NCBI RefSeq assembly: GCF_900112425.1 | Contig: NZ_FOLP01000001.1 | Coordinates: 310,001-374,000 of the forward strand | Length of the DNA: 64,000 nt | Direction: 5' to 3' | From: Variovorax sp. OK212 | GTDB taxonomy: Bacteria; Pseudomonadota; Gammaproteobacteria; Burkholderiales; Burkholderiaceae_C | In this document: piece by piece, positions 33,965-41,604 of the stretch | Numbering within the stretch: position 1 is the stretch's first letter | Layout: each line of letters begins with the position of its first letter | The notes under the pieces: generated by a model | Seen by the model: the letters and a program-made list of their open reading frames with translations, nothing else | What the model was told of the DNA's origin: nothing | Database searches by the model: none | Program-made: the position numbers and the translations under genes

Positions 33965-34004
33965 CGAAAATCAACGATTTTCGAACAAGTTAACAAGTTA
34001 TATC
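33965..34004 (+). promoter_or_regulatory. Candidate accB promoter with palindrome and direct repeats
   Basis: CGAAAATC (33965-33972) and GATTTTCG (33976-33983) form a perfect inverted repeat with a 3-nt centre. Two adjacent copies of AACAAGTT (33984-33991, 33992-33999) follow, running into TATATC at 33999-34004 as a -10 candidate. This is the most AT-rich spot for kilobases around. It looks like an operator placed over the -35 region of the accBC operon. Confidence 0.5.
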
Positions 34005-34036
34005 CTGAAGACCGGCTCAGCCGGCACTGGAGTCCC

Positions 34037-34492
34037 ATGGATCTGCGCAAACTCAAGACACTGATCGACCTGGTGTCCGAATCGAATATTTCCGAACTGG
34101 AAATCACCGAGACCGAAGGCAAGGTCCGCATCGTCAAGGGCGGCGGTGTCGCCCCTGTGCAGTACGTTCAAACCCTGGCCGCGCCGCAGGCTGCAGCCGC
34201 ACCGGTTGCCGGCGCTGTTGCAGCTGCCAGCGTCCCGGCCGCCGAAGCCGTTCCCGCCGGCCATGCCGTGAAGTCGCCGATGGTCGGCACCTTCTACCGT
34301 TCGTCCAGCCCGGGCGCCGCCGCATTCGTCGAGATCGGCAGCAAGGTCAACGAGGGCGACACGCTCTGCATCATCGAAGCGATGAAGATCCTGAACGAAA
34401 TCGAAGCCGACAAGTCCGGCACGGTCACGCAGATCCTCGGCGAAAACGGCCAGGCGGTCGAATACGGACAGCCGCTGTTCATCATCGAGTGA
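34037..34492 (+). CDS. accB: AccB, biotin carboxyl carrier protein
   Basis: Carries the biotin arm of acetyl-CoA carboxylase, first step of fatty acid synthesis. The 151 residues start [24 protein letters not shown]. An Ala/Pro-rich flexible linker (about 48-75) connects to the biotinyl domain ([29 protein letters not shown]). The biotinylated lysine is K117 in EAMKI. It is followed 2 nt later by accC. Confidence 0.97.
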   Translation: MDLRKLKTLIDLVSESNISELEITETEGKVRIVKGGGVAPVQYVQTLAAPQAAAAPVAGAVAAASVPAAEAVPAGHAVKSPMVGTFYRSSSPGAAAFVEIGSKVNEGDTLCIIEAMKILNEIEADKSGTVTQILGENGQAVEYGQPLFIIE

Positions 34493-34494
34493 CC

Positions 34495-35844
34495 ATGTTC
34501 AAGAAGATCCTGGTTGCAAACCGGGGGGAAATTGCCCTCCGGATCCAGCGCGCCTGCAGCGAACTCGGCATCAAGGCCGTGATGGTGTATTCCGAGGCCG
34601 ACCGCGACGCCAAGTACGTCAAGCTCGCCGAAGAGGCCGTGTGCATCGGCCCGGCACCGTCGGCGCAGAGCTATCTCAACATGCCGGCGATCATCTCGGC
34701 CGCCGAGGTGACCGACGCCGAGGCCATTCACCCCGGCTACGGTTTCCTCAGCGAGAACGCGAACTTCGCCGAACGCGTGGAGCAGAGCGGTTTCCAGTTC
34801 ATCGGCCCGACGCCCGACAACATCCGCACGATGGGCGACAAGGTGTCGGCCAAGCAGGCCATGATCAAGGCCGGCGTGCCTTGCGTGCCCGGCTCCGAGG
34901 GTGAACTCTCGGACGACGCCGCCACCAACAAGCGCATTGCCCGCGCGATCGGCTACCCGGTCATCATCAAGGCCGCAGGCGGCGGCGGTGGCCGCGGCAT
35001 GCGCGTGGTGCACACCGAGGCAGCGCTGGTCAACGCGATCCAGATGACCAAGGCGGAAGCCGGTGCGGCCTTCAGCAATCCGGCGGTGTACATGGAGAAG
35101 TATCTCCAGAACCCGCGCCACATCGAGATCCAGATCCTCGCGGACAAGCACAAGAACGCCGTCTACCTGGGCGAGCGCGATTGCTCCATGCAGCGCCGCC
35201 ACCAGAAGGTGATCGAGGAATCGCCGGCTCCCGGCATTCCGCGCAAGCTGATCGAGAAGATCGGTGAGCGTTGCGCGGCTGCCTGCAAGAAGATCGGCTA
35301 CCGCGGTGCCGGCACCTTCGAGTTCCTGTACGAGAACGGCGAGTTCTACTTCATCGAGATGAACACGCGCGTGCAGGTGGAGCACCCGGTGACGGAGTTC
35401 ACCACGGGCATCGACATCGTCAAGACGCAGATCATGGTCGCGGCCGGCGAGAAGCTGCCGTTCACGCAGCGCCAGATCCAGATGCACGGCCACGCCATCG
35501 AGGTGCGCATCAACGCCGAAGACGCGTGGAAGTTCACGCCGTCGCCGGGCCGCATCACCATGTGGCACCCACCGGGCGGCCCTGGCGTTCGCGTCGATTC
35601 GCACGCGTACACCAACTACTTCGTGCCGCCGAACTACGACTCGATGATCGGCAAGATCATCGTCTACGGCGACACGCGCGAGCAGGCCATGGCCCGCATG
35701 CGCACGGCGCTGAACGAGACCGTGATCGAAGGCATCTCGACCAACATCCCGCTGCACCGCGAGCTGATGGTCGACTCCAAGTTCATGACCGGCGGCACCA
35801 ACATCCACTACCTCGAGGAGTGGCTGGCAGCGCACAAGCGCTGA
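34495..35844 (+). CDS. accC: AccC, biotin carboxylase
   Basis: ATP-grasp subunit that carboxylates biotin on AccB. The 449 residues equal the E. coli length and start [24 protein letters not shown] at 34489 overlapping the accB stop would add two residues and is less likely. The glycine-rich ATP loop is [12 protein letters not shown]. Catalytic motifs [29 protein letters not shown] and [14 protein letters not shown] are complete. It is co-transcribed with accB, as in most proteobacteria. Confidence 0.97.
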   Translation: MFKKILVANRGEIALRIQRACSELGIKAVMVYSEADRDAKYVKLAEEAVCIGPAPSAQSYLNMPAIISAAEVTDAEAIHPGYGFLSENANFAERVEQSGFQFIGPTPDNIRTMGDKVSAKQAMIKAGVPCVPGSEGELSDDAATNKRIARAIGYPVIIKAAGGGGGRGMRVVHTEAALVNAIQMTKAEAGAAFSNPAVYMEKYLQNPRHIEIQILADKHKNAVYLGERDCSMQRRHQKVIEESPAPGIPRKLIEKIGERCAAACKKIGYRGAGTFEFLYENGEFYFIEMNTRVQVEHPVTEFTTGIDIVKTQIMVAAGEKLPFTQRQIQMHGHAIEVRINAEDAWKFTPSPGRITMWHPPGGPGVRVDSHAYTNYFVPPNYDSMIGKIIVYGDTREQAMARMRTALNETVIEGISTNIPLHRELMVDSKFMTGGTNIHYLEEWLAAHKR

Positions 35845-35860
35845 TCGGACACGCAAAGCC

Positions 35861-36745
35861 ATGTTTGAACTCCGCCTCATGGCGCCCGAAGACCGTGTCG
35901 AAACGGTGAGCGACGCGCTCGACGCACTCGATGCGCTGAGCGTGTCGGTCGAAGACGCCGACGCGGCCACCGACGCCGAGCAGGCGCTGTTCGGCGAGCC
36001 CGGCATGCCGCCGCCCAAGGAAGGCTGGCAGCGCTCGCGCGTGATCGCGCTGTTCCCCGACGAGGCGCTGGCGAAGGAAGCCGCGTCGGTGCTCGCGCTG
36101 CAAGACTTCTTCGAAGGCTGCGAGGTGCTCGGCATCGCGTCGGTGCCCGAACAGGACTGGGTGCGCCTGACGCAATCGCAGTTCGCACCGGTGGAGATCA
36201 CGCCCGAGTTCTGGATCGTGCCCACGTGGCACGAGCCGCCCGCGCAGGCCAAGCAGGTGATCCGGCTCGACCCGGGCCTGGCCTTCGGCACCGGCACGCA
36301 TCCCACCACGCGCATGTGCCTGCGCTGGATCGCAACCAAGGGCGCCCTGGCCGGTCAGCGCGTGCTCGACTACGGCTGCGGCTCCGGCATCCTGGCGATC
36401 GGCGCGGCCAAGTTCGGCGCGACAGACATCGACGCGGTCGACATCGACGAAGCGGCGGTCTCCTCGACCGTGCTCAATGCCGAGGCCAACGGCGTGCAAT
36501 TGAAGGCAGGGCTTCCCGAAGCCGCCAAGGGCGCCTACGACACCGTGCTGGCCAACATCCTGGCCACGCCGCTCAAGGTGCTCGCGCCGCTGCTGCGCAG
36601 CCACGTGAAGGCGGGCGGCTCGCTGGTGCTGGCCGGCATCCTCGCGCGCCAGGCCGACGAGCTGAAGGAAGCCTACGCGCCCTACGCCGCGCTCGAGGTC
36701 AGCGACACCGAGGACGGCTGGATCCTCATGACCGCGCGCTGCTGA
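35861..36745 (+). CDS. prmA: PrmA, ribosomal protein L11 methyltransferase
   Basis: SAM-dependent enzyme that trimethylates L11. The 294 residues have an N-terminal substrate domain (MFELRLMAPEDRVETVSDALDAL) and a Rossmann methyltransferase domain: FGTGTHPTTRMCLRW, DYGCGSGILAIGAAKFGA as SAM motif I, and DTVLANILATPLKVLAP containing the NxxL catalytic region. It follows accC after 16 nt, a linkage common in proteobacteria. Confidence 0.95.
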   Translation: MFELRLMAPEDRVETVSDALDALDALSVSVEDADAATDAEQALFGEPGMPPPKEGWQRSRVIALFPDEALAKEAASVLALQDFFEGCEVLGIASVPEQDWVRLTQSQFAPVEITPEFWIVPTWHEPPAQAKQVIRLDPGLAFGTGTHPTTRMCLRWIATKGALAGQRVLDYGCGSGILAIGAAKFGATDIDAVDIDEAAVSSTVLNAEANGVQLKAGLPEAAKGAYDTVLANILATPLKVLAPLLRSHVKAGGSLVLAGILARQADELKEAYAPYAALEVSDTEDGWILMTARC

Positions 36746-36830
36746 GCCGCGACAGCGCGGCTGCAGGGCCGCTGCTCGCGCCCCTCACGCCCGTCGCGCG
36801 GCGGGGGTCCAACCCTACAATCGCCCGGTC

Positions 36831-38306
36831 ATGAGTCTCGTCACGCGCTGCCCCGCCTGCACCACCACCTTCAAGGTGGTGCGCGACCAGCTTCGCATTT
36901 CCGACGGGTGGGTGCGCTGCGGCCGCTGCAGCCATGTGTTCGACGCCACGCTCGACCTGCACGAGGCGCCGGACGGCGCCTCGCCGGGCCACGCACCCCC
37001 ATCCCCATCGTCGCCATCGCCTGCGCCGCAGGGCGGCTACATACCGGGCCTGGTCCAGCCCTCGGGCGAGGCCAAGGCTGCTGTGCAACCGACAGCCCCC
37101 GTGCAGGTGGTCGCACCCGAGCCTTCGCCGCTGCCATCGCCGCCATCCATAGAAATAGAAGCACCTGCTGAAGCGCCCGCATCGCCGGCGGAAGATGCGG
37201 ACTTCTTCGACGACGATCCCGAGTCGCCATCGCGTCCGGCGCCGATCGACGCCGGGGTGCCCGGGCCCGTGGCCCCGCCGTCCGCCGCGCCGGCCTTCTC
37301 GCTCACCTTGCCCGAACACGGCCTGGCTGCGGACGAGCCGTGGTCCGATCTCGACACCACCGAGCCCGCCTGGAAGCCGCCGCGCAGCACGCTGCCGCCG
37401 TTCCCCAACATCGACCTGAACCTGGCGTCGCCGCCACCCGCGCCGCCACCGGCACCGCCGCTGCCCATGTCGCCGCGCATGGACCGGACGCGCGGCCTGA
37501 TCGAGCGTGCGAGCGATGACGGGGAGGCGAACGCCGAGCGCGAGCAGGAAGAAAAAGAGCACGACAAGGTGCAGATGCAGAAGGCGCTGCGCCGCGCGCG
37601 CGCCAAGTCCGCCAAGATCGCGGGCGCCAAGGCGCGCGACGAGCGCGCCGCCACCCAAGCCGCTGAAGCCGAAAGCGAGAGCGGCACCGAGGTCGAGGCG
37701 GCGGTGGTGCAGCGCGAGAGCGAACCCGACTACTCGCTGTCGTCGGCCTTCGAGCTGCCCGTGGGCCACCCGCTCGCCGACGAAGACGAGCACGCCGATG
37801 CAGCGCCGGGCTTCTGGCAGCGCAGGAGCGTGCGCATCGTGCTCGTCCTGCTGGTGCTGCTTGCGGTGCTGCTGCTCGCCGTGCAGGTGCTGCGCCACGA
37901 GCGCGACGGCATCGCCGCGCGTCAGCCCAACCTGCGCCCCGCGCTCGCCATGCTGTGCCAGCACACCGGCTGCGAACTCGCGGCGCTGCGCCAGATCGGC
38001 GACATCGTGATCGAAGGCGCTGCCTTCGCGCGCGAAAAGACCGGCACCAACGACTATCGCCTGAGCTTCACCCTGCGCAACGGCGCCACCGTGCCGCTGG
38101 CCATGCCGGCCGTCGAACTCTCGCTGCTCGACACGCAGGAGCGCGCCGTGGTGCGCCGCGTGCTGATGCCGGTCGACTACGGCGCACCGTCGGTGCTGCA
38201 GGCCCGTGCCGATCGCGCGGCCTCACTGCCGCTGACCTTGTCCGCTTCGGAGGCGGCGGCACTGCCGCCCATCGCGGGCTACCGCGTCGAGGCTTTCTAT
38301 CCCTGA
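36831..38306 (+). CDS. MJ0042 zinc-ribbon, DUF3426 membrane protein
   Basis: A 491-residue protein. It opens with a zinc ribbon, Cys7, Cys10, Cys30 and Cys33 (MSLVTRCPACTTTFKVV ... RCGRC). A long, Pro/Ala/Glu-rich disordered segment runs from about 45 to 325. One membrane helix follows (about 333-354), then a DUF3426 domain outside the membrane (VIEGAAFAREKTGTNDYRLSFTLRNGA). The family is common next to prmA in beta- and gammaproteobacteria, and its role is unknown. A zinc finger in the cytoplasm tied to an outer domain suggests sensing or scaffold function. TACAAT at 36816-36821 is 9 nt before the ATG. Confidence 0.88.
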   Translation: MSLVTRCPACTTTFKVVRDQLRISDGWVRCGRCSHVFDATLDLHEAPDGASPGHAPPSPSSPSPAPQGGYIPGLVQPSGEAKAAVQPTAPVQVVAPEPSPLPSPPSIEIEAPAEAPASPAEDADFFDDDPESPSRPAPIDAGVPGPVAPPSAAPAFSLTLPEHGLAADEPWSDLDTTEPAWKPPRSTLPPFPNIDLNLASPPPAPPPAPPLPMSPRMDRTRGLIERASDDGEANAEREQEEKEHDKVQMQKALRRARAKSAKIAGAKARDERAATQAAEAESESGTEVEAAVVQRESEPDYSLSSAFELPVGHPLADEDEHADAAPGFWQRRSVRIVLVLLVLLAVLLLAVQVLRHERDGIAARQPNLRPALAMLCQHTGCELAALRQIGDIVIEGAAFAREKTGTNDYRLSFTLRNGATVPLAMPAVELSLLDTQERAVVRRVLMPVDYGAPSVLQARADRAASLPLTLSASEAAALPPIAGYRVEAFYP

Positions 38307-38397
38307 GCGGGATGCGCAAGTACACGTGCATCCACACGCATGAGCTGGCGCGTCCCACTCTGTTCTTCATCCACTTTTCTTACCTAACGGCGTACCT

Positions 38398-39300
38398 ATG
38401 GCAGCAGTGATTTGCGGTTCCCTCGCGTTCGACACCATCATGACTTTCGAGGGCCGGTTCGCCGACCAGATCCTTCCGGACCAGCTGCACATCCTCAATG
38501 TGTCGTTCCTGGTGCCGACGCTGCGCCGCGACTTCGGCGGCTGCGCCGGCAACATCGCGTACAGCCTCAACGCACTGGGCGGCACGGCGCTGCCGATGGC
38601 CACGCTGGGCAGCGACGGCCCCTCGTACCTCGAGCGCATGCGCACGCTGGGCATCAGCACCGAGTTCGTGCGCCAGCTCGACGACACCTTCACCGCGCAG
38701 GCGATGATCATGAGCGACGTCGACAACAACCAGATCACCGCCTTCCACCCCGGCGCGATGCAGCAGGCGCACGTCACCAAGGTGGCTGCGCGCGAGGACA
38801 TCAAGCTCGGGATCATCGCGCCCGACGGCCGTGACGCCATGCTGCAGCACGCCGAGCAGTTCGCGGCCGCCGACATTCCGTTCGTGTTCGATCCGGGCCA
38901 GGGCCTGCCGATGTTCGACGGCGAGGCGCTGCGCCATTTCGTCGAGCTCGCGAGCTGGGTGGTGGTGAACGACTACGAAGGCAAGATGCTGTCGCAGCGC
39001 ACCGGCTGGAGCCTGGCCGAGATCTCGACGCGCGTGCGCGGCCTGGTGGTCACGCTGGCGGGCGAGGGCTGCGAGGTGTGGGTCAACGGCGAGCGCGAGC
39101 ACGTGCCCGGCGTGGTGGCCACCGAAGTGGTCGAACCCACGGGTTGCGGCGACGCGTGGCGCGGCGCGCTGCTGTTCGGCCTGGAAAAGGGCTGGTCGCT
39201 GGCGCAGTGCGCGGCGCTGGGCAACAAGGTTGGCGCGATCAAGATCGCGCAACGCGGCCCGCAGAACTACGAGATCGACCGCAAGGCCCTGGGCCTCTGA
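38398..39300 (+). CDS. PfkB-family carbohydrate/adenosine kinase
   Basis: A 300-residue sugar or nucleoside kinase. It begins ICGSLAFDTIMTFEGRF. The PfkB first signature region is LRRDFGGCAGNIAYSLNALGG, and the second signature is EPTGCGDAWRGALLFGLEKG, with the catalytic Asp in GCGD. The family usually reads GAGDAF here, so the Cys and Trp are variant. The DFGGCAGNIA start resembles adenosine-kinase-type members. The substrate cannot be fixed from sequence alone. Bounded by a bidirectional terminator at 39342-39371. Confidence 0.88.
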   Translation: MAAVICGSLAFDTIMTFEGRFADQILPDQLHILNVSFLVPTLRRDFGGCAGNIAYSLNALGGTALPMATLGSDGPSYLERMRTLGISTEFVRQLDDTFTAQAMIMSDVDNNQITAFHPGAMQQAHVTKVAAREDIKLGIIAPDGRDAMLQHAEQFAAADIPFVFDPGQGLPMFDGEALRHFVELASWVVVNDYEGKMLSQRTGWSLAEISTRVRGLVVTLAGEGCEVWVNGEREHVPGVVATEVVEPTGCGDAWRGALLFGLEKGWSLAQCAALGNKVGAIKIAQRGPQNYEIDRKALGL

Positions 39301-39341
39301 TCATCTGACTCGCGCCTCGAAGCACTTTCGAGGCGCTCATG

Positions 39342-39371
39342 AAAAAAGCCCGGCACCGTGAGGTGCCGGGC
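39342..39371. terminator. Bidirectional terminator between pfkB-like and H1-like genes
   Basis: GCCCGGCACC (39348-39357) and GGTGCCGGGC (39362-39371) form a perfect 10-bp stem with a 4-nt loop. Six A on the left serve as a T-run for the minus strand. TTTG on the right serves the plus strand. It serves two convergent genes. Confidence 0.9.
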
Positions 39372-39399
39372 TTTGTGCCTTCAAGGCCGCTGAGAAAAC

Positions 39400-39948
39400 T
39401 CAGGGCTTGCTGGCCGTGGGAAACGGCCATGCTGCCTGGGGGTTCAGCGTCGTTTGCGCCGCGGGAGCGGGCGCTACGGCTGCAGCCTTGGCGGGCGCAG
39501 CTGCCTTGGCAGCCTTCTTTGCAGCAGGCTTCTTGGCAGCAGCGGCAGGCTTGGCAGCGGGCTTTTTCGCGGCTTTCTTGGCCGCGGCCTTTTTCGCAGG
39601 CGCCTTCTTGGCGGCAGCCTTCTTCGCAGGCGCCTTCTTGGCAGCGGCCTTCTTCGCCGGTGCCTTCTTCGCAGCGGCCTTCTTCGCCGGTGCTGCCTTC
39701 TTGGCGGCTACCTTCTTCGCAGGCGCCTTCTTGGCAGCGGCCTTCTTGGCCGGTGCTGCCTTCTTGGCGGCTACCTTCTTCGCCGGTGCTGCCTTCTTGG
39801 CGGCTACCTTCTTGGCAGCGACCTTCTTGGCCGGAGCCTTCTTGGCAGCGACCTTCTTTGCCGGAGCCTTCTTAGCAGCCACGACCTTCTTTGCCGGAGC
39901 CTTCTTTGCAGCGGCCTTCTTGGCCGGCGCTTTCTTTGCAGTTGCCAT
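39400..39948 (-). CDS. Histone H1-like, Lys/Ala/Pro-repeat DNA-binding protein
   Basis: A 182-residue, strongly basic protein. From residue 4 to about 130 it consists of KKAPAKK, KKAAAKK and KKVAAKK units, the pattern of eukaryotic H1 tails and of bacterial AlgP/HctB/PhaF-type proteins. It probably coats DNA or RNA without a fixed sequence preference. The C-terminal 45 residues are Ala/Pro-rich and end [17 protein letters not shown], a separate short conserved-looking tail. AAGGAG is 8 nt before the ATG. The coding DNA is highly repetitive, with 24- to 36-nt units. It lies convergent to the PfkB gene and downstream of nrdB. Confidence 0.9.
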   Translation of the reverse strand: MATAKKAPAKKAAAKKAPAKKVVAAKKAPAKKVAAKKAPAKKVAAKKVAAKKAAPAKKVAAKKAAPAKKAAAKKAPAKKVAAKKAAPAKKAAAKKAPAKKAAAKKAPAKKAAAKKAPAKKAAAKKAAKKPAAKPAAAAKKPAAKKAAKAAAPAKAAAVAPAPAAQTTLNPQAAWPFPTASKP

Positions 39949-40144
39949 TTCTATTTCTCCTTGATCAAGTTGAAAAAATCAACCTATTGAAGCACTCCAC
40001 GCACGTTGGGTAGCGTGAAGTGATTCATGGCGTTGGAATCTGAGCCCCAGCACCATGAACACCTGAGCCCTCGTCCATGCCGCGCTCTTCGGCGCGATCG
40101 GTGGCAAGGGCAATTCTTGAAATCATTATTTCTTGTTGAGAGAG

Positions 40145-41380
40145 TCAATCCCAGGAGAGCGCGCCACCCGATTGGTACTCGATCACGCGGGTCTCGAAAA
40201 AGTTGCGCTCTTTCTTCAGGTCAATCATTTCGCTCATCCAGGGGAACGGGTTTTCCTCGTTCGGGAAGAGCGTTTCGAGGCCGATCTGCTGTGCACGCCG
40301 ATTGGCGATGTAGCGCAGGTAGCCCTTGAACATGGAGGCGTTCATGCCGAGAACGCCACGCGGCATCGTGTCTTCGGCGTACTTGTATTCGAGCTCGACG
40401 GCCTTCATGAAGAGGGCCTTGATCTCTGCCTTGAACTCGGAGGTCCAGAGGCCGGGGTTCTCGAGCTTGAGCTGGTTGATCAGGTCGATGCCGAAATTGC
40501 AGTGCATCGACTCGTCGCGCAGGATGTACTGGTACTGCTCGGCGGCGCCGGTCATCTTGTTCTGGCGGCCCAGCGCAAGGATCTGCGTGAAGCCGACGTA
40601 GAAGAACAGGCCTTCCATCAGGCAGGCGAACACGATGAGCGACTTGAGCAGCGTCTGGTCGGTCTCGTGGGTGCCGGTCTTGAAGTGGGGGTCGCTGATG
40701 GCGTCGATGAACGGGAGCAGGAACTGGTCCTTCTCGCGGATCGACTGCACTTCGTTGTACGCGTTGAAGATCTCGCTCTCGTCCAGGCCGAGCGACTCGA
40801 CGATGTACTGGTACGCGTGCGTGTGGATCGCTTCCTCGAAGGCCTGGCGCAGAAGGAACTGGCGGCACTCGGGCGCCGTGATGTGGCGGTAGGTGCCCAG
40901 CACGATGTTGTTGGCGGCCAGCGAGTCGGCGGTCACGAAGAAGCCGAGGTTGCGCTTGACGATGCGGCGCTCGTCTTCGGTCAGGCCGTTCGGGTCTTTC
41001 CACAACGCGATGTCGCGCGTCATGTTCACTTCCTGCGGCATCCAGTGGTTGGCGCAGGTGGCGAGGTACTTTTCCCACGCCCACTTGTACTTGAACGGCA
41101 CCAGCTGGTTGACGTCGGTCTGGCCGTTGATGATGCGCTTGTCGGAGGCCTTGACGCGTTGGGCGGCAGCGGGCGTTGCTGCGGCAGCAACCGATCGCAG
41201 TGGAGCAGCGCCGTCATCGAGCGCGCTGATCGTGCGAAGAGCGGGTTGCGCAATCGACGAAGTCGGAGCATCCACCGAACGACCTGCGGGCGAGCCGACG
41301 GTCGATGCGTTGTGGTGCTGCAATCCTTGTTGCATATCCTTTGGTAAGGAGGGCTTGACTTCTTCGTCCCAGGTCAACAT
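40145..41380 (-). CDS. nrdB: NrdB, class Ia ribonucleotide reductase radical subunit
   Basis: Holds the diiron-tyrosyl radical cofactor. I read 411 residues from ATG 41380 ([15 protein letters not shown]). A TTG four codons earlier is possible. An N-terminal extension of about 85 Ala/Ser-rich residues precedes the ferritin-like core. Metal ligands appear in [16 protein letters not shown] and [14 protein letters not shown], with the radical transfer end at the C-terminus. It lies 224 nt downstream of nrdA on the same strand. I see no strong terminator in that gap, so an nrdAB transcript is likely. Confidence 0.95.
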   Translation of the reverse strand: MLTWDEEVKPSLPKDMQQGLQHHNASTVGSPAGRSVDAPTSSIAQPALRTISALDDGAAPLRSVAAAATPAAAQRVKASDKRIINGQTDVNQLVPFKYKWAWEKYLATCANHWMPQEVNMTRDIALWKDPNGLTEDERRIVKRNLGFFVTADSLAANNIVLGTYRHITAPECRQFLLRQAFEEAIHTHAYQYIVESLGLDESEIFNAYNEVQSIREKDQFLLPFIDAISDPHFKTGTHETDQTLLKSLIVFACLMEGLFFYVGFTQILALGRQNKMTGAAEQYQYILRDESMHCNFGIDLINQLKLENPGLWTSEFKAEIKALFMKAVELEYKYAEDTMPRGVLGMNASMFKGYLRYIANRRAQQIGLETLFPNEENPFPWMSEMIDLKKERNFFETRVIEYQSGGALSWD

Positions 41381-41604
41381 AGAAAAATCCAATGCTCAAA
41401 TTATCGGAGTAACGATGTGAGTTGCAAAGTGCTCGTTCACATCGCACGCCATTTATGTGGTTGTTATGTTGCTCGCATGCATCGCGCGATGTCAGTCAAT
41501 GCCTTCATTGATTGAACGTCGCACGACTTTCGCATGCACCTCGCTGATTCGCCGAAGCGCCGCGCGCATTTTTCGGATGCACTGCGCGACGCTTCACTTG
41601 CACA

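Noticed and set aside
39460..39940. CRISPR-like or satellite array appearance
   Set aside because: The repeats are codons of the Lys/Ala/Pro tract of the H1-like protein, without unique spacers.
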